DNA of 7,471 nucleotides from an uncultured Lachnospiraceae bacterium (GTDB lineage: Bacteria; Bacillota; Clostridia; Lachnospirales; Lachnospiraceae): the NCBI GenBank assembly GCA_946630645.1, contig CAMOZD010000053.1, positions 1-7,471 on the forward strand, in the 5' to 3' direction. Shown here piece by piece: positions 1 to 7,435 of this stretch (its first letter is position 1; each line of letters begins with the position of its first letter). A program made the translations under genes and the position numbers. The notes below the pieces were generated by a model. It searched no databases and was not told where the DNA came from. It worked only from the letters and a program-made list of their open reading frames with translations.

Positions 1-1
1 G

Positions 2-313
2 TCTTATTATACGGCCCTGATGAAGGGCGGCGTAAAAATCTACGAATACACGCCGGGCTTTGTCCACGCCAAAGTCTTTGTGTCTGACGACAAGGTTGCC
101 ACTGTGGGCACCATCAACCTGGATTACCGGAGTCTCTACCTGCATTTTGAGAATGGCACCTACCTTTACGGTTCCAAAAAAATACTGGATATCAGGGATG
201 ATTATCTGGACGCACTCAGGGTATCAAAAAGAATAGAAAAGGGTGACATCAAAAACGGCGTCTTCAAGGAGATGCTTCTCTCCGTACTGAGACTTTTCAC
301 TCCTCTTCTTTAA
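2..313 (+). CDS. cls: Cardiolipin synthase, C-terminal part (5' end outside window)
   Basis: The open frame enters from the left edge and codes for 103 residues before a TAA stop. Residues 22-39 of the fragment carry a complete phospholipase D HKD motif: His22, Lys24, Asp29, Gly36 and Asn39 fit HxKx4Dx6GxxN. It is followed by LDYRSLYLHFE, the segment that follows the second HKD motif in bacterial cardiolipin synthases (compare NLDMRSLWLNFE in E. coli ClsA, from memory). The family joins two phosphatidylglycerols, or a phosphatidylglycerol and another phospholipid, into cardiolipin at the cytoplasmic membrane. The hydrophobic ending (RLFTPLL) is typical of Firmicutes members. The N-terminal membrane helices and first HKD motif are not visible, so completeness cannot be judged. 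It is convergent with the next gene and need not be functionally linked to it. Other PLD-family phosphatidyltransferases are less likely. Confidence 0.9.
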   Translation, partial: SYYTALMKGGVKIYEYTPGFVHAKVFVSDDKVATVGTINLDYRSLYLHFENGTYLYGSKKILDIRDDYLDALRVSKRIEKGDIKNGVFKEMLLSVLRLFTPLL

Positions 314-327
314 TAAAGTACAGTTAT

Positions 328-342
328 CGGCCGTCCCGGCCG
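328..342 (+). terminator. Small GC hairpin after cardiolipin synthase, weak terminator candidate
   Basis: CGGCCG at 328-333 and 337-342 form a 6-bp perfect stem with a 3-base loop, 15 bases after the cls stop codon. The following sequence (TCTAAACCTTGTCTTTTAA) is only moderately T-rich and the T-run is not adjacent to the stem, so termination here is uncertain. The stronger stem-loop at 393-452 may act as the real end point for this transcript. Confidence 0.35.
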
Positions 343-392
343 TCTAAACCTTGTCTTTTAAGAATTATCAGAAAGTATCCAGGCAAAATAAT

Positions 393-452
393 AAAGGGCA
401 GTCCCTTGGAGGCAAAGGCACACAAGCCTTCTCCTTCACGGGGCTGCCCTTT
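393..452 (-). terminator. Long branched stem-loop, terminator of the PTS IIB gene (possibly bidirectional)
   Basis: Positions 393-405 pair with 440-452 over 13 positions (AAAGGGCAGTCCC with GGGGCTGCCCTTT), with one imperfect pair at 402/443. Inside the loop a second stem pairs GGAG with CTCC and AAGGC with GCCTT around ACACAA. Read on the minus strand, the stem is followed at once by TTTATTATTTT, a good U-rich tail, 15 bases after the PTS IIB stop codon. On the plus strand the tail is only TTTCTGG, so termination of cls read-through is possible but weaker. The position between two converging genes fits a shared terminator. Confidence 0.75.
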
Positions 453-467
453 CTGGTCAGCTGATCT

Positions 468-761
468 TTATTTCTTTTCAAGGATTGCAAGACAATCCTC
501 TACTACCTTATCCACGCCTGTACCCGCCAGCAGACCCAGGGCGTTCACCTTAGGCACATCAAAATCCTCATATACATGGGATACACAGGCAATCAGGTCA
601 TAATCCGCGTCAGCAAGCTCAGCCCGTACTTCGTCGGGTGTGGTTACCTGGGTCGTAGCCTCCCAGCCCTTTTCCGCCAGCTTATCTGTCAATCTTGCTG
701 CCACCATATTAGATGTAATAAGTCCTACACTGCAAACACATAATATCCTACAAGTTTTCAT
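468..761 (-). CDS. PTS sugar transporter subunit IIB, galactitol (GatB)-like, stand-alone
   Basis: A 97-residue cytoplasmic protein. In the phosphotransferase system, a IIB protein accepts phosphate from IIA on a cysteine and passes it to the sugar bound by membrane IIC. The N-terminus reads MKTCRILCVCSVGLITSNMV: a beta strand followed by a Cys-x-x-Gly-x-x-Thr-Ser phosphate loop, so Cys10 is the likely phosphocysteine. The C-terminal pattern VPKVNALGLLAGTGVDKVVEDCLAIL matches the ending of GatB-type proteins, and the length matches the family (about 94-100 residues). The ATG at 761 is chosen because AGGAGG lies 6 bases upstream and because the promoter at 811-839 lies inside any longer reading of the frame. 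No IIA or IIC gene is visible nearby, so its partners must be elsewhere, or its role may be regulatory. Ascorbate (SgaB-like) specificity is an alternative. The substrate cannot be read from sequence. Confidence 0.85.
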   Translation of the reverse strand: MKTCRILCVCSVGLITSNMVAARLTDKLAEKGWEATTQVTTPDEVRAELADADYDLIACVSHVYEDFDVPKVNALGLLAGTGVDKVVEDCLAILEKK

Positions 762-767
762 AATAAA

Positions 768-773
768 CCTCCT
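768..773 (-). promoter_or_regulatory. Ribosome binding site of PTS IIB, decides its start
   Basis: AGGAGG on the minus strand, 6 bases before the ATG at 761. The longer open frame, which begins at 839, has no supported start and would have to begin at the -35 box. Confidence 0.85.
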
Positions 774-810
774 GAAGTTAGTCACAAAACAGGTTAATAT
801 CCCTAACAAA

Positions 811-839
811 AGTCTAACCCACATTGATAATATTGTCAA
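811..839 (-). promoter_or_regulatory. Sigma-A type promoter of the PTS IIB gene
   Basis: On the minus strand, TTGACA (839-834, a perfect -35 consensus) is separated by exactly 17 bases from TAGACT (816-811, 4 of 6 matches to TATAAT). Transcription would start near 804, giving a leader of about 40 bases with the AGGAGG site near its end. This is the clearest promoter in the window and makes the IIB gene a separate transcription unit from the operon upstream. Confidence 0.8.
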
Positions 840-855
840 GATTGCAAGAGAATTT

Positions 856-883
856 CTGTCGATATCTGATAATTCTTCGACAG
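856..883. promoter_or_regulatory. Inverted repeat CTGTCGA-N14-TCGACAG, candidate operator
   Basis: Perfect 7-bp arms at 856-862 and 877-883 have a 14-base AT-rich spacer, so their centres are 21 bp apart, two turns of the helix. The site lies roughly 50-80 bases upstream of the predicted PTS IIB transcription start, just beyond the -35 box. That is a normal position for a dimeric activator, though a repressor is not excluded. No U-run follows either arm, which argues against a terminator. The binding protein is unknown. Confidence 0.5.
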
Positions 884-941
884 TTTTACCAAAATATTAA
901 AGTTGTCATAAGACTGGCAGACCAGGCTGGGCAAGCTCAGC

Positions 942-986
942 AGGTCCGGCCCGGGAATAATTGGCCGGGCTGACCGGGCCGGACCT
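942..986 (-). terminator. Perfect GC-rich hairpin overlapping the mscS stop codon
   Basis: AGGTCCGGCCCGG (942-954) is the exact complement of CCGGGCCGGACCT (974-986): a 13-bp stem with a 19-base loop that itself contains further GGCC/CCGGGC pairing. The stem includes two bases of the TAG stop at 985-987. It sits where the terminator of the three-gene operon is expected, but the minus strand continues GCTGAGCTTGCCCAG with no T-run. It may terminate inefficiently, act with Rho, or protect the mRNA 3' end. Confidence 0.55.
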
Positions 987-3900
987 AGGACCACTCCAGA
1001 ACCGGAATGGCGCTCTCTTCCAGGATACCGCCGACTTCCTCCCTTACCATAAGATCGGTCTTATCCTTAAGCCTTTCCTTGGTCCGGACCACAAAACGGT
1101 ACTGCATATAGTCTTCACCGCCAAGAATAATTCCCCGGTTCTCCACATCCATCACATATTCAGGATAGCGGTCCTTGAGATAGGCCAGAGCGCTGTCAAG
1201 AACTTCCTCCACCTGACTTGATGGAATACTTTTATCAATCTTAAGGTTATAGAACAGCCTGTGGGCTCCCTTGGTCCGGGTTGTAATGTCAATAATATTT
1301 TTGTTGTTAATAATCCTTGTATTATTAAAGCGGTCTCTGAACTTGGTTGTCCTGATTCCAATCTCCACAATCTTGGCCCTGGTATCTCCCAGAAGAACCT
1401 CATCATTGACCTTGAGGTCTCCCTCAAAAATAATGAAGAGGCCGGCAAAAATATCCTGCAGCAGGCTGTTGGCACCAAGACCTATAACCGTAGTCAAAAT
1501 ACCAAAGGAGGCTACCAGGGTTGAGGGATTTACCCCGAAACAGGCGATACTCATGAAGGCAATCACCAGGACACCCACGTATTTGAGCAGGCTGGCCAGC
1601 AGCCGGCATACAGTGGATCCCGCACTGGAAAAAATAGACTCCAGGGATCTCAGCATCCAGATCAGGAAACTGATGACAATAACACCTTTACAAATGGTCA
1701 CAATACACTGGGTAAGAGAAAATATATTAAGGCCTTTATTCCAGTTTCCATAGAAAATATATCTGACGATATTATCATCTTCCAGGAAATTATAGGCAAA
1801 CAACTCCAGGATGCAGACACAGGCAGCCGCTATGACCAGGTCCTGTCGCATCACTTTTATAATAATACTCTCCGCCGTCTCGTTCCTTTTCCTGGCAGGG
1901 TATATATACTCTCTTTCCTCCACCTTCCTCTCAAAGGCAATCCGCAGGTATAGAAGGAGAAATACCAGGAAAGCTGACAAAAGAGTAACCACCAGCATGG
2001 GCAATCTGTCACTCATGATATTCCGCCATGGAACCGTGACAAATATATAATTATCATCGGTCTCTTTCACCGCGGCATAATATACCTTCCCATTGAGTGT
2101 GATATATCCATTATAATCATTTTCCAGCTGACTTTTTTTCAGACCATATTTACTGATCTTTTTCCCGATTACTGCACTGTTGGGGAAATAAGAGATGGTC
2201 CTGTCTTCTTTAGAGACTGACCAGGCTTTTCCCCCATCGCCGGTTTCAATCTTGGAAAGGACACTTTTCAGAATAGTGCTGTCCTGTATGGTCTTTACAA
2301 AATCAGTCTCGAAGAGGCAGAGGAACACATATTCCGTCCCGTCCTTCATCTGATCCTTCCAGCCAAAATACTGGAGATTTATAGTCTCATTACCAGGATT
2401 GGTCATGACAAAAGGCTCCCCTGTATAATAGTTATAGAGCTCGATCTCCCTTTGGACGGTATCGAATATTTCCGTCCCCTCCATTTTTTTTACCGCCCGG
2501 GGAATATAATTGCTGGTGGTATAGAGAATCTCATCCATGTCAGCATCAAAGATTGTAGCCGCCCTGATATTAGAGGATACCAGAACTGTCTTTAATGTTT
2601 TGTTATCTAATTTATCATACTTGCCAAGACCATCGGTCATATAGAGGAAGGTAATAAGCTCAATTTTTTCACCTTCGTCTTTTACAAGATCACTGTAATG
2701 CTTCTTCCTTTTAACAGAAGAGACCGCATCAGAGGCAATCTCCATAGCGTTCTGGGACCTTTTGGAAAGTACCAGAAGAGTCTGGAAATAGACCGTGGAC
2801 ATAGCCATAATAATCAATCCTAATACAGAAAATAAAATAATCTTTTCCCCGATACTACGGTTATAGTAAATCCACCCCTTTAAAATGGGCTTCCAGCTTC
2901 CCTTGTTCTTTTTGCGGAGATAATCCTCCTCCAAAAGGACGGAGTAGGTTACTATGAGGGAGCTGATGACAAAGAAGACGAGAATAACACCAAAGCTGGA
3001 CATGAGAATGGTGTGCCAGATCTCCTGCAAAGTAATGGTAAGACATACCAGGACATCTTCATTGACAAGGAAAGACTTGACAATATAGATATTGTCATCC
3101 ATGGGGAAAATAGATACGGAGTCTGCCTTCAGCATTGCCAGGCTCTGAGCCGGTATCTCTGTTGAATCCCCCTCCATCTTCTCCGGTTTATAAATAAACT
3201 CTCCTGTCTCCCTGTCGATGGCAAAGGCAAAACCGTCATAACCCACAGATTCATTGATCAGCAGAGTCTCCATGGACATAGTTTCCTCTTCTATCATTTT
3301 TATAACGGAAGGATCAACCTCAAAAACGATGATATCCCTATTATCCTTCCATGATTCAAAGGTCTCCTGGTAAATGGAGGAATAGCACCGGTGTTTTTCC
3401 CCATCTGCCCCCTGGCGGATCACAGCGTTATAATGATAGTAATCATCTTCCATATCAGGGTTATAGAGCCGGACCAGGTCTCCCTGATGAAAGTCGACGG
3501 TCTCCGGATTACTGGTTTCTTTCACATTGCCCTCTCTGTCCAGAACATAATAATTATCAAGTCCAAAAAATTGCTGGACCCTGGCCATGTCCAGGTCCTC
3601 TTTTCCCAGCAGTCTGGCTATCTCCGCGCATAAGCCCACCTGGCCGAAACAGAGTTCATCGATACTTCGTACAGCCTGGTCCCTTTCCGCAATAGTGTCC
3701 TGGTAATTATCCTTGATATGCTTCTCACTTCTCTTGATATCATTAGTGAATGTCACCAGGGCAAGAAAAATCTGCAGGGCAAATATACTCATTATAAAGA
3801 CCAGCATAAAAACAATCTCAGCAAATATTGCTTTTCTTAAACCATTCTTATATCTGATGTTTTTCCCACTGTCTCCATTCTCTGTCTTTTCGCGGGACAA

Positions 3901-4227
3901 AAAGCCGGTTTTCAAAAACTTTTTTCCTGACTTGTCCTTTTTACCGGACTCTACTTTCTCTGCTTTTTGTTTTGAACCCTTCTCTTTGCCGGTTCCGACC
4001 GCGTCTGCTTTTCCTCCTGTCTTCTCTGTTTTTTCAGTCTTAGCTGTTTCTTTTTTCTCTTTAATATTTTCTTCTGTCCTCATCTCTTTAAAGGATTTCT
4101 CCCTGCTGCTTTTTTCTTTACTGCCCAGGCTTTCCAGGGCGGTTTCCTCCTCTGGCTTACTGGCCTTACCCTGGGAAGGCTGGCCTTCTGTCATGGTTTC
4201 CTTGCTATATTCCTCTTTTTGATCCAC
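985..4227 (-). CDS. Very large MscS-family mechanosensitive channel with two Cache-like extracytoplasmic domains
   Basis: 1080 residues, against about 286 for E. coli MscS. Residues 1-130 are Lys/Glu-rich, low-complexity and probably cytoplasmic. Eight membrane helices are visible near 132-160, 405-432, 461-487, 741-765, 796-814, 838-860, 881-897 and 901-933. Residues 161-404 and 488-740 are extracytoplasmic domains that look like double-Cache sensors: DNYYVLDREGNV, GFAFAIDRETGEFIYKP, and ISYFPNSAVIGKK followed by YGLKK. The last three helices plus residues 934-1080 are the MscS pore and cytoplasmic beta domain (VIGLGANSLLQDIFAG, FIIFEGDLKVNDEVLL, NNTRIINNKNIID). This topology puts both termini inside, as MscS requires for its C-terminus. 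MscS channels release solutes under hypo-osmotic membrane tension; ligand sensing by the ectodomains is inference. The start is GTG, with AGGAGG 8 bases upstream. It is the third gene of the operon, 73 bases after the TPM gene. The pore assignment is firm; the Cache assignment is from visible motifs only. Confidence 0.88.
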   Translation of the reverse strand: MDQKEEYSKETMTEGQPSQGKASKPEEETALESLGSKEKSSREKSFKEMRTEENIKEKKETAKTEKTEKTGGKADAVGTGKEKGSKQKAEKVESGKKDKSGKKFLKTGFLSREKTENGDSGKNIRYKNGLRKAIFAEIVFMLVFIMSIFALQIFLALVTFTNDIKRSEKHIKDNYQDTIAERDQAVRSIDELCFGQVGLCAEIARLLGKEDLDMARVQQFFGLDNYYVLDREGNVKETSNPETVDFHQGDLVRLYNPDMEDDYYHYNAVIRQGADGEKHRCYSSIYQETFESWKDNRDIIVFEVDPSVIKMIEEETMSMETLLINESVGYDGFAFAIDRETGEFIYKPEKMEGDSTEIPAQSLAMLKADSVSIFPMDDNIYIVKSFLVNEDVLVCLTITLQEIWHTILMSSFGVILVFFVISSLIVTYSVLLEEDYLRKKNKGSWKPILKGWIYYNRSIGEKIILFSVLGLIIMAMSTVYFQTLLVLSKRSQNAMEIASDAVSSVKRKKHYSDLVKDEGEKIELITFLYMTDGLGKYDKLDNKTLKTVLVSSNIRAATIFDADMDEILYTTSNYIPRAVKKMEGTEIFDTVQREIELYNYYTGEPFVMTNPGNETINLQYFGWKDQMKDGTEYVFLCLFETDFVKTIQDSTILKSVLSKIETGDGGKAWSVSKEDRTISYFPNSAVIGKKISKYGLKKSQLENDYNGYITLNGKVYYAAVKETDDNYIFVTVPWRNIMSDRLPMLVVTLLSAFLVFLLLYLRIAFERKVEEREYIYPARKRNETAESIIIKVMRQDLVIAAACVCILELFAYNFLEDDNIVRYIFYGNWNKGLNIFSLTQCIVTICKGVIVISFLIWMLRSLESIFSSAGSTVCRLLASLLKYVGVLVIAFMSIACFGVNPSTLVASFGILTTVIGLGANSLLQDIFAGLFIIFEGDLKVNDEVLLGDTRAKIVEIGIRTTKFRDRFNNTRIINNKNIIDITTRTKGAHRLFYNLKIDKSIPSSQVEEVLDSALAYLKDRYPEYVMDVENRGIILGGEDYMQYRFVVRTKERLKDKTDLMVREEVGGILEESAIPVLEWS

Positions 4228-4235
4228 GGCAACTT

Positions 4236-4241
4236 CCTCCT
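4236..4241 (-). promoter_or_regulatory. Ribosome binding site fixing the GTG start of the MscS-family gene
   Basis: AGGAGG followed by AAGTTGCC and then GTG GAT on the minus strand, a spacing of 8 bases. The next ATG in frame (residue 12) has no comparable site, so the GTG at 4227 is the supported start. The 73-base gap to the upstream gene shows no convincing -35/-10 pair or terminator, which supports co-transcription. Confidence 0.8.
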
Positions 4242-4300
4242 TCCCTTTTTCCGGTCAGCATTTCTATTTCAAATGGAGCCTGGTGGCTGGAGCAGATGGC

Positions 4301-5557
<1,257 letters not shown>

Positions 5558-5563
5558 ATCTGT

Positions 5564-5570
5564 CCTCCCC
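5564..5570 (-). promoter_or_regulatory. Ribosome binding site of the TPM gene within the operon
   Basis: GGGGAGG on the minus strand, 6 bases before the ATG at 5557 and one base after the TAA stop of the zinc-ribbon gene (5572-5574). The tight packing leaves no room for a terminator or promoter and suggests coupled translation. Confidence 0.8.
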
Positions 5571-5571
5571 T

Positions 5572-7422
5572 TTATACCGGTGCGCTGGTGTCCCCGCCCT
5601 GTCTGTCAAACTGGGGCAGTGGCCGGGTAGTTATAAGATTATACTCCCGAATCAGCTGGATCAGGGTATAAAGGATAAAACCATAAAGAATAATCGTCCC
5701 TGCATAATAATAGATGTCATCATGGGGATTCACCAGCAGCAGCAACCTGGACAAGATGATTGCGGCCAGCAAAACATAAGAATCATTAACCAGCCTTTTC
5801 TGGTCCCAGTAACGCAAGCCTGAAGGCACTCCTGCAATCATAACACCCGCTGCTATAATAGTAACCAGGGAGGAGAGCCAGGAATCCATCCTCATCTCAG
5901 TAAAGATACAAACTCCCCATAGAATCAGCATAATCACCATTCCAAGAACCGCGACGGCCGTCAGATTGTCAACGGTTTCTTTTTTCTCTTTCTCTTCCTT
6001 CATCTTCTTCTTTGACCACAGGGATGTAATCCCGGCATCATTCAGCTTATGATCTCTCTCATAGATACTGTTGACAGCAATCATATAAACAGCAGCCACC
6101 AGCAGGGCCGGCAGGCCGGAAAAAGCCAGCAGGTATCTTGGGATCACTGCCAGAAACAAGTTCAGCAGCCAGTAAAAGGGGAGGGCCGTCACCAGGGAAC
6201 CGATCAGAAAGCGGCCGATATCCACTGGCAGGTCTGCCGTCACCTTGCCGGTCTGTCCGTTGACCACAGAATAGGCAACCCTGCCGTCTTTGCGGTAAGT
6301 AAGGAACCAGACGGGTAAAAGGACACTGGAGACCTCTTCCTTAGTCATGGCCAGGTCCTTTGCCACGGGCTTATTGCCGGGAGCCCTGACCGTGTCGAAT
6401 TTCTCATAGACCACTTCCTTACCCAGTCTGGTTACCATGGTATCCATGGCAAATTTATCTGCTTCCTCCTGGTAGACCTTGCTGTCCACGTCCCCTGAGT
6501 CTGCATAAAAACCACAGAGATAGGAGGGTTGGAAATCCTTCATATCCTCCGTGTCGTAGGGCAGGACTGCCCTGCTGATCTCATCGTCCAGGCTGGACGA
6601 AGCATCATGGAAAACGCCCCGGCAATTACTTTCCACATGACCGGTAAGGCGGTGATATTCCGTAATATCGTATTTTCCCTTGCTGTATTCCTTCACACCC
6701 ACAAGCCTGTAGTCCCCGGCAAAAGAATAATTATACATCCAGAAGGGCATGTAGATCGGCCGGAAGGTCTCCAGAGCCTCTGCGTCCTTCATCTTCCTGG
6801 GGGTATAGATCATGGCCCTGGTATGGGACTTGTAGGCCTTTTTGCAATCCTCCTTGGTCTGCTTAAAAGGAATAATCTTCATGGGCCGGGTCTCCTGGCG
6901 AAGCTTTTTGGTAAGCATGGCAAAGGAGCCGCAGTAGGGACAAAAGCCCGTGATGGCCTCGTCCGTGGTCAGCAGTTCTCCGCCACAGTTGGGACAGGTA
7001 TAGACGCAGACTCTGTAGGTCTGGGTCACCGGCCGGGGCTTCTCTTCTGTCCGGGCAGCCACATCCTCAGAAGACGGGTCCCCGGCAGGCATGTCCCCGG
7101 CAGACCCGGTCTCTAAGGACTGGCCCCCGGCAGACTCTGTTTCTACATACTCATCTACTGCAGACCCCGTTCCCGCAGACTCATCTACTGCAGACCCCGT
7201 TCCCACAGACTCATTCCCGGCAGACTCGTCTTCTGCCTCATGGTCCTCTAAAGGAAACTCTCCTGCAGGCCGGTCCACTTCCATGGTATAGGATCCCGGC
7301 CCGGCCTCTTCATTGACCCGGTAGGTCTGGGGGTCAAAATCGGAATCGCAATAATCGCAGTGAAGCTGCTGGCTGTCTATATCAAAGCGCAGGGCAGCTC
7401 CACAGTTAATACATTCATACAT
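5572..7422 (-). CDS. Membrane protein with two N-terminal zinc ribbons (YdjG-like)
   Basis: 616 residues. A first zinc ribbon uses Cys4, Cys7, Cys22 and Cys25 (CINC and CDYC). A second uses Cys143, Cys146, Cys161 and Cys164 (CPNCGGEL and CPYCGS). They are separated by an acidic Ser/Gly/Thr-rich repeat linker (about 60-130). A conserved-looking globular region follows (175-400; FRPIYMPFWMYNYSF, LLPVWFLTYRKDGRVAYSVVNGQTGKV), and then about six membrane helices (403-427, 430-451, 487-508, 515-533, 549-564, 572-590) with a basic loop at 470-482. The ribbons and central region should be cytoplasmic, with the protein anchored by its C-terminal half. Databases often label such proteins as TFIIB-type zinc ribbon or helicase-like, but no helicase motif is visible. 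Its place directly before a TPM gene matches the Bacillus ydjG-ydjH arrangement, where the products act at the membrane with PspA and an SPFH protein (from memory). The ATG at 7422 has AGGAGA 7 bases upstream. Biochemical function is unknown. Confidence 0.85.
   Translation of the reverse strand: MYECINCGAALRFDIDSQQLHCDYCDSDFDPQTYRVNEEAGPGSYTMEVDRPAGEFPLEDHEAEDESAGNESVGTGSAVDESAGTGSAVDEYVETESAGGQSLETGSAGDMPAGDPSSEDVAARTEEKPRPVTQTYRVCVYTCPNCGGELLTTDEAITGFCPYCGSFAMLTKKLRQETRPMKIIPFKQTKEDCKKAYKSHTRAMIYTPRKMKDAEALETFRPIYMPFWMYNYSFAGDYRLVGVKEYSKGKYDITEYHRLTGHVESNCRGVFHDASSSLDDEISRAVLPYDTEDMKDFQPSYLCGFYADSGDVDSKVYQEEADKFAMDTMVTRLGKEVVYEKFDTVRAPGNKPVAKDLAMTKEEVSSVLLPVWFLTYRKDGRVAYSVVNGQTGKVTADLPVDIGRFLIGSLVTALPFYWLLNLFLAVIPRYLLAFSGLPALLVAAVYMIAVNSIYERDHKLNDAGITSLWSKKKMKEEKEKKETVDNLTAVAVLGMVIMLILWGVCIFTEMRMDSWLSSLVTIIAAGVMIAGVPSGLRYWDQKRLVNDSYVLLAAIILSRLLLLVNPHDDIYYYAGTIILYGFILYTLIQLIREYNLITTRPLPQFDRQGGDTSAPV
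7130..7240 (-). repeat. In-frame tandem repeats in the zinc-ribbon gene linker
   Basis: The clearest units are 7151-7180 and 7181-7210, two adjacent 30-bp copies differing at one base (7175 G versus 7205 A). They code for the ten-residue unit DESAGTGSAV and its neighbour. Degenerate relatives (CCGGCAGAC, TCTGTTTCTACA) continue on both sides, giving a Ser/Gly/Glu/Asp-rich spacer between the two zinc ribbons. The near-identity of the core copies points to recent duplication. The length is a multiple of three, so gain or loss of a unit keeps the frame. Confidence 0.85.
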
Positions 7423-7429
7423 AATACAT

Positions 7430-7435
7430 TCTCCT
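7430..7435 (-). promoter_or_regulatory. Ribosome binding site of the zinc-ribbon gene
   Basis: AGGAGA on the minus strand, 7 bases before the ATG at 7422. The remaining 36 bases to the window edge hold no clear promoter. An in-frame TAA at 7438-7440 ends one open minus-strand frame, so another gene of the operon may lie just upstream. Confidence 0.7.

Noticed and set aside
762..839. N-terminal extension of the PTS IIB frame (26 extra residues beginning MTILSMWVRLLL)
   Set aside because: It overlaps the predicted promoter and ribosome binding site. The IIB fold begins at MKTCRIL, and the AGGAGG fits only the ATG at 761.
1271..1753. Plus-strand 160-codon open frame opposite the MscS domain
   Set aside because: It is antisense to the most conserved part of the channel gene and shows no family motif.
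3713..4222. Plus-strand 169-codon open frame opposite the channel's N-terminal region
   Set aside because: It is antisense to the Lys/Glu-rich coding segment and its Ser/Phe/Leu-rich product is what that complement would give. No ribosome binding site or recognisable domain is visible.
4228..4300. Internal promoter or terminator between the TPM and MscS genes
   Set aside because: A TTGAAA-like hexamer has no matching -10 at proper spacing, and the short AGCC/GGCT hairpin has no U-run.
6529..7116. Plus-strand 195-codon open frame opposite the zinc-ribbon gene
   Set aside because: It lies wholly inside a well-supported minus-strand gene with clear Cys motifs. Its His/Gly/Pro-rich translation looks like an antisense shadow.
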